Of a stretch of 7,189 bases of DNA, positions 1-5,149 are shown piece by piece (positions within the stretch are counted from its first letter, which is position 1; every line of letters begins with the position of its first letter). A program made the position numbers and the translations under genes. A model generated the notes under the pieces. The model was given only the letters and a program-made list of their open reading frames with translations. It ran no database searches and was not told where the DNA came from. Origin of the DNA: an uncultured Bacillota bacterium (GTDB lineage: Bacteria > Bacillota_I > Bacilli_A > Erysipelotrichales > Erysipelotrichaceae); contig ONXX01000119.1 in the NCBI GenBank assembly GCA_900321955.1, positions 1-7,189 on the forward strand. Direction: 5' to 3'.

Positions 1-165
1 ACCGATCGTGCAGCCGGCACCGGCGTGCACATCCGGCATGATGCGGATCTTGCAGTTTCTGTAAACTTCCATATCGCAGATCGTCTTTAACTGCGCCTTT
101 GCATTTTCATCGCAGACAGACGCATAGACGATCGCTTCATTGTATTTTCCTTTGATCTTGAACAT
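1..165 (-). CDS. rtcB: RtcB-family RNA ligase, N-terminal 55 residues (cut by window edge)
   Basis: The visible protein starts MFKIKGKYNEAIVYASV and ends in MPDVHAGAGCTIG. The PDVHxGxGxxIG stretch is the hallmark N-terminal motif of RtcB. RtcB is the GTP- and Mn-dependent RNA ligase that joins a 3'-phosphate or 2',3'-cyclic phosphate end to a 5'-OH end, in RNA repair and tRNA splicing. The catalytic His and the metal-binding Asp/Cys pair lie beyond the window and cannot be checked. The start at 165 is supported by a purine-rich site (GAGGAAAGG, about 172-180) a few bases upstream. The gene lies 39 bases after the DUF2828 gene stop, on the same strand, with a hairpin in the gap, so the two are almost certainly one operon. 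Family assignment is firm; completeness is unknown. Confidence 0.93.
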   Translation of the reverse strand, partial: MFKIKGKYNEAIVYASVCDENAKAQLKTICDMEVYRNCKIRIMPDVHAGAGCTIG

Positions 166-183
166 ATGAAATCCTTTCCTCAG

Positions 184-211
184 CGTATGAGTGTAAGGAT
201 TGACTCATACG
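184..211 (-). other. Intercistronic hairpin at the DUF2828-rtcB junction
   Basis: A perfect 9-bp inverted repeat (CGTATGAGT at 184-192, ACTCATACG at 203-211) flanks a 10-base loop. It contains the DUF2828 stop codon (205-207) and ends four bases before the rtcB ribosome site. No T-tract follows on either strand, so it is not a standard terminator. It more likely stabilises or processes the mRNA, or tunes rtcB translation. The structure is seen directly; the role is inferred. Confidence 0.6.
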
Positions 212-1650
212 ATGATCGGTGCGTAACGCTTAGCGTTTAAGACAGAGCACATGTAATCGTAAGGGGCCATGTCCTTGCCCTCGGTTAAAGAGGCAAAGAC
301 GGTGGCTGAGGAACCCGAAGCCAGCTGGACACCCTTGCGGTCAAATGATGCCTGATAGGTATTTTTGATGGAATTGACGTTCCAGAAGACGATATTGGGC
401 AGCTCGTAGCCAAAGCTTTGATACTTCGCCTTCATCGTATCATAGAACGTCCAGTCCGGATTGGAACAGCGGTCAAACTCCATATCGGAGATGATGACGA
501 TCGACGTCGGCAACTCATCCTGGCCAACCCGGTTTTTTACCGCTGTTTTAAGGATAAGGTCGAAGGCCGCCTCCACATTGGTGTTCATGGCCCAATCGGC
601 GTTAGAGACATAGCGTACCTGCTCAAAGAGGTTTTCCCCTTTTAAGGTGACCAGCTCCGGACGGTTGGAGAAGGTCATGAAAGTGTTGGCGAAAGGGCCT
701 TTGTTTCGCTGGGCGAAGTAGATGGCCAGAGAAACCGACGTTGCCATCGGACGGCCATACATCGAACCGGAAACATCCGCCATGACCAAGAAGCGCTTGT
801 CGCCATCGACATAGTCCGGCAGCGCCTTCCACTGGGCCTCCAGAACCTCATCGTATGCACCGCCGCTTAAATACTTTTCGACGATGTCATACGGATAAAG
901 AACGGAAGCGTTGATGTTGGCCTTGCCCTTGGCTACCTGAGCCAGATACGCGTTGAAGCGCTCCTCATCCTGACGCAAGAAGGCCTTGCGGTAATTGTTC
1001 ATCGCTTTGGACGGAACATTTTTATAATCGATCTGATCGAAACGATCATTCGACATTTTGACCTCAACAACGTCAAGGTAGGCCCTTAAGTCGGAAAGGG
1101 TTTTGCGGTATTGCTTTTCGCTCATACCGAAACACTTTGCCAGGTACTTGCCCTTTTTAATCGTATCCGCATTGGAAGCGTTGATCGAAGGAAGCCATTT
1201 TGCCAGAAGCGAAATGGACTCGCCGGCCTTTTTGTTTTGGATATCCTTGATCAACTGCTCGTATAAAAGCGGCACGATCGTTTCGGGAGCATAGTCCACC
1301 AGATAGACCAGGTCATCGTAACGGCCATACTCGGCGATGAAGGATGCGTTTTTGGCAAAGATGTTTGGATAGTACTTCGCCAGATATGCCAGCATCAGAC
1401 GGCCGCTGCGTCTTTCGCCCAAGCCCTCACGGACATCACGGGTGTAGAAAGCCAGTCTGGTCGCCAATGTTTTGTCCTGAACCATCGCCTTGGCAAAAAG
1501 GGAGACGATGTCATCGGCCTTACGATTACGCAAAGCACCGGCCACCGCAAACAGGTCCAGCAACGGATCGCTCGTGTTGTTGTATGCGACAGCACCGTTT
1601 AACGTTGTGGTATAAGACTGCGTGTTTTTGATCATATCGACAAATGACAT
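205..1650 (-). CDS. DUF2828-type Ro60-like RNA-binding protein with C-terminal vWA domain
   Basis: A 481-residue cytoplasmic protein with no signal peptide. Residues about 25-285 carry the helical DUF2828 hallmarks: RDVREGLGER (71-80), EYGRYDDL (107-114), SLLAKWLPS (147-155), YRKTLSDLR (181-189), VPSKAMNNYRKAFLRQD (212-228) and RF-NAYL (231-236). Residues about 286-455 form a vWA domain with an intact MIDAS metal site: D292-x-S294-x-S296 in ADVSGSMYG, T357 in AMNTNVE and D389 in ISDMEFD. Helical repeats plus vWA is the architecture of Ro60/Rsr, the ring protein that binds misfolded RNA and Y RNA. DUF2828 proteins are poorly characterised, so RNA binding is inferred from architecture, from the Y-RNA-like gene directly upstream and from rtcB downstream. 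The ATG at 1650 is chosen because a perfect AAAGGAGGT sits 8 bases upstream. An in-frame extension to 1743 has no ribosome site and an unlike composition. Confidence 0.9.
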   Translation of the reverse strand: MSFVDMIKNTQSYTTTLNGAVAYNNTSDPLLDLFAVAGALRNRKADDIVSLFAKAMVQDKTLATRLAFYTRDVREGLGERRSGRLMLAYLAKYYPNIFAKNASFIAEYGRYDDLVYLVDYAPETIVPLLYEQLIKDIQNKKAGESISLLAKWLPSINASNADTIKKGKYLAKCFGMSEKQYRKTLSDLRAYLDVVEVKMSNDRFDQIDYKNVPSKAMNNYRKAFLRQDEERFNAYLAQVAKGKANINASVLYPYDIVEKYLSGGAYDEVLEAQWKALPDYVDGDKRFLVMADVSGSMYGRPMATSVSLAIYFAQRNKGPFANTFMTFSNRPELVTLKGENLFEQVRYVSNADWAMNTNVEAAFDLILKTAVKNRVGQDELPTSIVIISDMEFDRCSNPDWTFYDTMKAKYQSFGYELPNIVFWNVNSIKNTYQASFDRKGVQLASGSSATVFASLTEGKDMAPYDYMCSVLNAKRYAPIIV

Positions 1651-1658
1651 CGTAATTA

Positions 1659-1667
1659 CCTCCTTTA
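1659..1667 (-). promoter_or_regulatory. Ribosome binding site fixing the DUF2828 start
   Basis: AAAGGAGGT on the minus strand ends 8 bases before the ATG at 1650. It is a near-perfect match to the anti-Shine-Dalgarno sequence. It decides the start against the longer in-frame ORF that begins at 1743. Confidence 0.85.
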
Positions 1668-1736
1668 TTTCACGGCACCTCTTTTTGGTGTTCTTCCTAT
1701 AGAAAGTCTGCTGCATGTGCCGCTTTTCTTTACACT

Positions 1737-1760
1737 GCGGCATCCAGTCACGGATGCCGC
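1737..1760 (-). other. Perfect 9-bp hairpin in the leader between Y RNA and DUF2828 gene
   Basis: GCGGCATCC (1752-1760) pairs without mismatch with GGATGCCGC (1737-1745) around a 6-base loop. It is GC-rich and stable. The bases following on the minus strand are AGTGTAAAG, with no T-tract, so an intrinsic terminator is unlikely. It could mark an RNase processing point separating the Y RNA from the downstream mRNA, protect the 5' end of the mRNA, or stall part of the transcription. Confidence 0.6.
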
Positions 1761-1761
1761 C

Positions 1762-1819
1762 AAGATGCTTTTGATTTAACTATTTCTGTATAGAGATCAA
1801 ATATTGCTGTGAGCATCTT
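1762..1819 (-). other. Alternative hairpin competing with the Y RNA closing stem
   Basis: AAGATGCT (1812-1819) pairs perfectly with AGCATCTT (1762-1769). Inside it TTTGAT (1796-1801) pairs with ATCAAA (1770-1775), and CTAT (1790-1793) with ATAG (1780-1783). That gives about 18 pairs interrupted by a 10-base bulge and a small internal loop. The TTTGATCTCTAT segment is the same one that closes the Y RNA by pairing with 1976-1987, so the two folds exclude each other. It may guide 3' end formation of the Y RNA or act as a switch for downstream transcription. The pairing is visible; the function is inferred. Confidence 0.55.
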
Positions 1820-1987
1820 TCTTCACAAGGCGTCTTTGACACAGGATTCGAACCTGCAAAACCTTTAAAGTTCAGCCATTTCTCACCGTTTGCTGTAAAC
1901 GCCTTTCCTGTCCCTTGGGACAATTTCATCATAACAAGGCCATTCCTTCATTCAAATTGTCAGATAAAAGATTACTTCGACCACTAT
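1790..1987 (-). ncRNA. Candidate bacterial Y RNA (YrlA-like) with tRNA-mimic module
   Basis: An untranslated RNA gene of roughly 198 nt upstream of the DUF2828 gene, same strand. Its ends pair: ATAGTGGTCGAA (1976-1987) with TTTGATCTCTAT (1790-1801), 11 pairs including two G-U, with one U-U mismatch. The 5' strand contains GTCGAAG (1975-1981 region), matching the GNCGAA(N)G motif reported for bacterial Y RNAs, and the 3' strand contains the UUGANC part of the partner motif. In Ro60/Rsr systems this stem is the protein-binding site. Inside are an 8-bp hairpin stem (GACAATTT 1954-1961 with AAATTGTC 1919-1926), a small TGTCC/GGACA hairpin (1909-1920), a tRNA-like module (1829-1903), and a TGTGA/TCACA hairpin (1808-1827). 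No ORF of note lies here. Ends are estimates from pairing and the promoter; the true RNA may be longer or processed. A decayed tRNA is the main alternative. Confidence 0.75.
1829..1903 (-). ncRNA. tRNA-like module inside the Y RNA candidate
   Basis: The acceptor-like stem is GGCGTT (1898-1903) with GACGCC (1829-1834), and T and A follow at the places of U8 and A9. The D-arm is CAGC (1892-1895) with GCTG (1873-1876). Its loop starts with A and holds GG (1886-1887), like A14 and G18-G19. The T-arm is CAGG (1853-1856), loop TTCGAAT (1846-1852), CCTG (1842-1845), extendable by TTTG/CAAA across a 3-base bulge. Between D- and T-arms only about 15 bases (ACTTTAAAGGT, one weak tiny hairpin) replace the 17-base anticodon arm plus variable loop. 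There is no CCA end. This combination fits the tRNA mimicry described for YrlA RNAs and rules out a working tRNA. Confidence 0.75.
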
Positions 1988-1994
1988 AAAAGCC

Positions 1995-2030
1995 CATTAT
2001 TAAGCTATATTCGTGATATTTTCATTATTA
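1995..2030. repeat. Direct repeat CATTATTA x2 in the divergent control region
   Basis: CATTATTA occurs at 1995-2002 and again at 2023-2030, 28 bases apart start to start, close to three helical turns. The copies overlap the -10 and -35 of the proposed Y RNA promoter and lie upstream of the WYL gene. They could be a two-site operator for that regulator. The region is AT-rich, so chance is a real alternative. Confidence 0.3.
1997..2025 (-). promoter_or_regulatory. Candidate promoter of the Y RNA/DUF2828/rtcB unit
   Basis: On the minus strand ATGAAA (2020-2025) and TAATAA (1997-2002) are separated by 17 bases. Initiation would be near 1988-1990, just where the closing stem of the Y RNA begins. 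Both boxes are imperfect, as expected if an activator is needed, so the call rests mainly on position. Confidence 0.4.
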
Positions 2031-2075
2031 TTTTGACCCCTTTTAGTGTACTATGAACTTAAAGAGGTAAAGAAA

Positions 2076-3080
2076 ATGGAAGAAAAGATCAAGATCTACC
2101 TGCCTGATTCGATCAACAAGATCCTGTTAAAGGATATGGAACGCTTTGAATTCTTCAAAAAAGACGGTTCCCTTAACAGAAACGAGTTTTACAATACACT
2201 GATCGTCAATTATTACGAACAGTATGAGGAAAGCCACAGCGCTGTCTTTGATCACATCAAGGAGGCTATCGGCAAGCGTTCCTCTTTGAAAGACCAGGAC
2301 ATCTCCGACATCGCCGCCGATATCTTGCAATACGTCGATGTCAAGACCTATCAGCTGGACAGACAGAAGTACGATGCGGCGATCTCCATGAAACCGACCA
2401 GAAAATCGGCTGACGACATCGACTACATCCAATCCTGTCTGTTGGGCGCTTCCACCCTTTCCAATTACTTCCGCAACATGTTTGCCTCGTATTCTCTTTT
2501 GCCGCAGGACAAACGGGAGACCATTATCTTCAAACAGACCTTTGATCTGATCAGGGAAGCCATTGAAGAAGACCGCAAGATCTACTTCACGACCTTCAGC
2601 AATGATGCCCCGCACATCGCCTCGCCCTATTCGATCGCCAATTCCAAAGAAGAACTGTTCAACTATCTCTTATGCCGATACAACGATCGTCCCTACTCCT
2701 TCCGTATCAGCCGCATCAAACAGGTCAAGATTCTCAACGAAACAAGAGAACTCGATGAGAAGATCACTTCCATCTTTGCCTGCATGGAAAAGTACGGTCC
2801 GCAGTTTGCCTACGACGTCAGAAAGCCGCAGGAACTGATCCGGGTCAGCCTGAGCGAGCGGGGAAAGAAACAATACAAGTCCTTCTATCTGCATCGGCCC
2901 AACGCCATTAGGATCGACGGTGACATCTACACCTTTGACTGTTCTTCTTCCCAGGCCTTCCTGTACTTCTCGCGCTTCGGCTCCAACGCCCTGGTCCTGG
3001 AACCCCAGTCTTTGGCCAGTGATCTTGAGCACTTCTATTACCTCTCCCACAAGGAGCCCTCTATACAGGAAACAGAATAA
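2076..3080 (+). CDS. RHH-WYL transcriptional regulator
   Basis: A 334-residue soluble protein. Residues 1-48 (KIKIYLPDSINKILLKDMERF, then SLNRNEFYNTLIVNYY) look like a ribbon-helix-helix DNA-binding domain. Residues about 155-222 form a WYL domain: strand region KIYFTTFSND, ASPYSIANSKEELFNYLLCRYNDRPYSFRISRIKQVKIL. The WYL triad itself reads NYL (196-198), but the following R-x-Y-x-F-R-x-x-R-I pattern is conserved. Residues about 250-325 resemble the WCX-type C-terminal extension, ending near LEPQSLASDLEHFYYLS. WYL domains sense nucleic acids or nucleotides, and the RHH-WYL order recalls the Cas13d accessory protein WYL1. The ATG at 2076 is chosen for its AAAGAGG site 8-9 bases upstream; a GTG at 2046 has no such site. 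It diverges from the Y RNA operon and converges with the phosphatase gene, three bases away. Probable role: control of the RNA-repair operon (inferred). Confidence 0.85.
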   Translation: MEEKIKIYLPDSINKILLKDMERFEFFKKDGSLNRNEFYNTLIVNYYEQYEESHSAVFDHIKEAIGKRSSLKDQDISDIAADILQYVDVKTYQLDRQKYDAAISMKPTRKSADDIDYIQSCLLGASTLSNYFRNMFASYSLLPQDKRETIIFKQTFDLIREAIEEDRKIYFTTFSNDAPHIASPYSIANSKEELFNYLLCRYNDRPYSFRISRIKQVKILNETRELDEKITSIFACMEKYGPQFAYDVRKPQELIRVSLSERGKKQYKSFYLHRPNAIRIDGDIYTFDCSSSQAFLYFSRFGSNALVLEPQSLASDLEHFYYLSHKEPSIQETE

Positions 3081-3083
3081 TAC

Positions 3084-3809
3084 TTAATGTCTGGTATCGT
3101 CGCTGTAGCACTCGCAGAACCTTGCACTGAAAGAAGGTTCCAAACCGGATGCATCCAGATGCGACGTATCACCGAAGTGACTGATGCGGAAACTGGCAAT
3201 ACCCTTCTGCCGCTCTTCCGTATTGACGATCGTCACCGAAGAAGTCGAAGCGACAAAGCCATGCCACAGGATCATCGGCGAGACATTGATCAGATAGGAT
3301 AATAAGACGCACTCGATACCGAAATGGCAGAAGAAACACAGTGTGTCGTGATTCGCTTTCAGCACATCAAAGGTCTTGCCGTTTTTGGCATAGCCGTGCT
3401 TTTTCAGCAAGGCATCAAAGTGATTTATTACATCCTCATAAATCTCTTTGACATGACCATTCTTCATGACCGGATGGTCATAGAAGTGATCGATATCATA
3501 GAAGGAAGGCTCCTTCGCCCAATCGGAAGGCATCCAGTCCCAACACTGCGGTCCCGGGTCCGGTTCACAGATATGTTTCACTACGGCCGGAAATTCCCGA
3601 AGCCAATCCAAGACCTTTGCTTCCTTATCAATTCTTTCCATGGCGATCTGGGCCGTCTGTCTCGCTCTTCCTAGAGGAGAGACATAATAGTAGTCCGCGT
3701 TTATCTTTTCGATCCGCGGTATCAGAGCTTTCGCCTCAAGGATTCCCTTTTCAGTCAGGGCATCCAGTTCATAATTCGGATCCCCATGTCGAATAAACAC
3801 AATTTCCAT
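3084..3809 (-). CDS. Histidine phosphatase family protein (phosphoglycerate-mutase-like fold)
   Basis: A 241-residue cytoplasmic protein. It begins MEIVFIRHGDP, the RHG motif, in which His8 would carry the phosphate. Further family residues are R48/R50 in SPLGRARQTA (45-54), the acidic E72 in REFP, and a second histidine, H162, in FFCHFGIE. All catalytic positions appear present. Length is typical of the branch-1 phosphatases, which act on small phosphorylated metabolites, nucleotides or sugars; the substrate cannot be told. A tryptophan- and proline-rich insertion (about 83-105, DPGPQCWDWMPSDWAKEP) probably shapes the active-site cap. The stop lies 3 bases from the WYL gene stop on the other strand with no visible terminator between them. 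No ribosome site precedes the ATG; the transcript seems leaderless. It diverges from the kinase-like gene. Confidence 0.9.
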   Translation of the reverse strand: MEIVFIRHGDPNYELDALTEKGILEAKALIPRIEKINADYYYVSPLGRARQTAQIAMERIDKEAKVLDWLREFPAVVKHICEPDPGPQCWDWMPSDWAKEPSFYDIDHFYDHPVMKNGHVKEIYEDVINHFDALLKKHGYAKNGKTFDVLKANHDTLCFFCHFGIECVLLSYLINVSPMILWHGFVASTSSVTIVNTEERQKGIASFRISHFGDTSHLDASGLEPSFSARFCECYSDDTRH

Positions 3810-3815
3810 GGCTCT

Positions 3816-3844
3816 ATTATAGTCACATCAAACAAACCTTACAA
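3816..3844 (-). promoter_or_regulatory. Promoter of the phosphatase gene, probably giving a leaderless mRNA
   Basis: On the minus strand TTGTAA (3839-3844) and a perfect TATAAT (3816-3821) are separated by exactly 17 bases. Only six bases separate the -10 box from the ATG at 3809, so transcription should start at or next to the start codon. Confidence 0.7.
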
Positions 3845-3884
3845 ACCCAATACGTTCATGATCTGATTTCCATACTTTGTTGAT

Positions 3885-3890
3885 TATAAT
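3885..3890 (+). promoter_or_regulatory. TATAAT box immediately upstream of the kinase gene
   Basis: A perfect TATAAT at 3885-3890 lies 8 bases before the ATG at 3899. A weak -35 (CTGATT, 3863-3868) sits 16 bases upstream. Initiation is expected around 3897-3898, leaving at most two leader bases and no room for a ribosome site. Confidence 0.6.
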
Positions 3891-3898
3891 AGGTATAT

Positions 3899-4570
3899 AT
3901 GGCAACACTTTATGTAATGCTGGGATTACCCGGAAGCGGCAAATCGTATACGGCACTTCAATTGGCCAGAAGAGAAAACGCGGAAATCTATTCCAGCGAT
4001 TCTTTCCGCCTGCAGATGCATCTGAATGCGGAAAACGCCAAACAGAATAATGATCTGTTTGATCTGATGTATCAGAAAATCAGTGAAGAACTCGATGAGG
4101 GTAACGACATCGTTCTGGATGCGACGAACACCTATTCGATCTACAGAAAAAAACTCTTCAACGCCTTAAACGGTTCCAGCGCAAAGATCGTCTGCGTCTT
4201 TGTCTTGCGCAAATATGAAAACTGTTTAAAAGCCAACCGGAAAAGAAAAGGTACAGCCCGCATCAATCCGGACATCATTACCCAATTCTATAAGGAATTC
4301 GATGTCCCACTTTTGGATGAACCTTTTGATGAAGTCATCCTTCACTACATCGACCATGACCAGAACAGTCTCGGTACCCTAAGTGGCAGTACAGAAGAAA
4401 ACATCGAAGCCATTTTCGAAAACGGGAAAGATCAGGATCTTTTATCCAACAAAGAAGAAGAACACTTCAGAAACATCTGTTCCTACAATTCACTGTTTTA
4501 CGATTACGGCAAAGACGATTCCTATAAACTGAAGATCGCCAACCAGATCAGACAAAAACCTGTAAACTAA
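3899..4570 (+). CDS. P-loop polynucleotide-kinase-like ATPase
   Basis: A 223-residue soluble protein. The Walker A loop is GLPGSGKS (9-16). SSDSFR (32-37) supplies D34-x-x-R37, matching the catalytic Asp/Arg pair of the T4 polynucleotide kinase family. IVLDATNT (71-78) is the DATN motif that typically contacts the acceptor. A basic lid follows: LKANRKRKGTARINPD (110-125). These features fit AAA_33/PNK-type kinases that move the ATP gamma-phosphate to a 5'-OH, or to small molecules in some members. The C-terminal third (about 155-223) is acidic, then ends SYKLKIANQIRQKP; it has no domain I recognise and no phosphatase motif, so this is not a full Pnkp. The start at 3899 is the first ATG and leaves the P-loop correctly near the N-terminus. 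It diverges from the histidine phosphatase gene and ends in a bidirectional terminator. RNA substrate is a guess from the neighbourhood. Confidence 0.8.
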   Translation: MATLYVMLGLPGSGKSYTALQLARRENAEIYSSDSFRLQMHLNAENAKQNNDLFDLMYQKISEELDEGNDIVLDATNTYSIYRKKLFNALNGSSAKIVCVFVLRKYENCLKANRKRKGTARINPDIITQFYKEFDVPLLDEPFDEVILHYIDHDQNSLGTLSGSTEENIEAIFENGKDQDLLSNKEEEHFRNICSYNSLFYDYGKDDSYKLKIANQIRQKPVN

Positions 4571-4590
4571 AAAGCCACGAAGGCTTTTTT
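4569..4590. terminator. Bidirectional intrinsic terminator
   Basis: AAAAAGCC (4569-4576) pairs with GGCTTTTT (4582-4589) around the loop ACGAA. T-runs follow on both strands. It serves the kinase gene on the plus strand, overlapping its TAA by two bases, and the CHR operon on the minus strand, overlapping its TAA (4589-4591). Confidence 0.9.
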
Positions 4591-5149
4591 ACTTGATCAA
4601 AGAGAATAAGAGATTGATGCAACCGCATCCCAACATGACAAACAAAGGATTCAGCTTATACCGGTTCAGCAATATAAAACTGCATACGATCAAAACCACA
4701 TTTATGAGGTTGATGTCCTTTATTGTGATATAGTCCGCAGGAAAGACGGCCGCCAGAAACATCCTGATCAGGACTGAAAAAATGAGTGCGACCGACATAC
4801 ATCTTAAGACCCTGATCATCTCGTTGATTACCGGAATCGATCTGTATTTCTGGTAGAGACGCACTAGACTTAAGGCAATCAGGATCCCCGGAATCATGCA
4901 GGCAATCGTTGCGGTGATTGCACCGGGAAGGCTGGCCAGCTTCATGCCGATAAAAGTAGATGAGTTGACGATGATCGGCCCGGGGGTGAGTTCATCGATC
5001 GCCACCAGATCCGAAAACTCTTCAAAGGTCATCCAGCCGGTATTGGTAACCATCTGTTCCTCAATCAAAGGAATGGCAGCATAGGCACCGCCGAAGGCAA
5101 AGAGGCCGATCTTAAGAAAATTTAAAAAGATATCCAATAGACTGATCAT
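4589..5149 (-). CDS. CHR-family (chromate transporter) half-size membrane protein, second gene of pair
   Basis: A 186-residue integral membrane protein with about five hydrophobic segments. The family motifs are FAFGGAYAAIPLIEEQMV (17-34), GWMTFEEF (38-45) and the signature ELTPGPIIVNSSTFIG (53-68), followed by PGAITATIACMIPG. This is one CHR domain. Short CHR proteins work as pairs encoded side by side, whereas long ChrA fuses two domains. Known long members export chromate; for short anaerobe members the natural substrate is uncertain. Its ATG overlaps the upstream partner's stop by ATGA, implying translational coupling. The C-terminus ends at the bidirectional terminator. Confidence 0.9.
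   Translation of the reverse strand: MISLLDIFLNFLKIGLFAFGGAYAAIPLIEEQMVTNTGWMTFEEFSDLVAIDELTPGPIIVNSSTFIGMKLASLPGAITATIACMIPGILIALSLVRLYQKYRSIPVINEMIRVLRCMSVALIFSVLIRMFLAAVFPADYITIKDINLINVVLIVCSFILLNRYKLNPLFVMLGCGCINLLFSLIK

Noticed and set aside
1651..1743. In-frame N-terminal extension of the DUF2828 protein by 31 residues.
   Set aside because: The extension is highly basic and unlike the family, has no ribosome site, and overlaps the leader; the ATG at 1650 has a perfect ribosome site.
1829..1903. A tRNA gene on the minus strand, suggested by GCAGGTTCGAATCCTGT and a D-arm-like hairpin.
   Set aside because: Only about 15 bases separate the D-arm and T-arm, so no anticodon arm fits. There is an extra bulge before the acceptor 3' strand and no CCA. 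A closing stem outside it fits a Y RNA better.
1928..1955. Minus-strand promoter TTGAAT, 16 bases, TG-T-TATGAT inside the Y RNA candidate.
   Set aside because: The match is good, but an RNA starting near 1921 would lack the GTCGAAG strand that pairs with 1790-1801. The same bases form the internal 8-bp hairpin. It remains possible as a secondary start, but not as the main promoter.
2046..2075. GTG start giving ten extra residues to the WYL protein.
   Set aside because: No ribosome site precedes it, and the AAAGAGG site of the ATG at 2076 lies inside this stretch.
2127..2615. A 162-residue reading frame antisense to the WYL gene.
   Set aside because: It lies wholly within a well-supported gene, has no recognisable domain or ribosome site, and reads like the reverse of the coding frame.
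3324..3674. A 116-residue reading frame antisense to the histidine phosphatase gene.
   Set aside because: It is fully inside a gene whose catalytic motifs are intact; no domain is visible.
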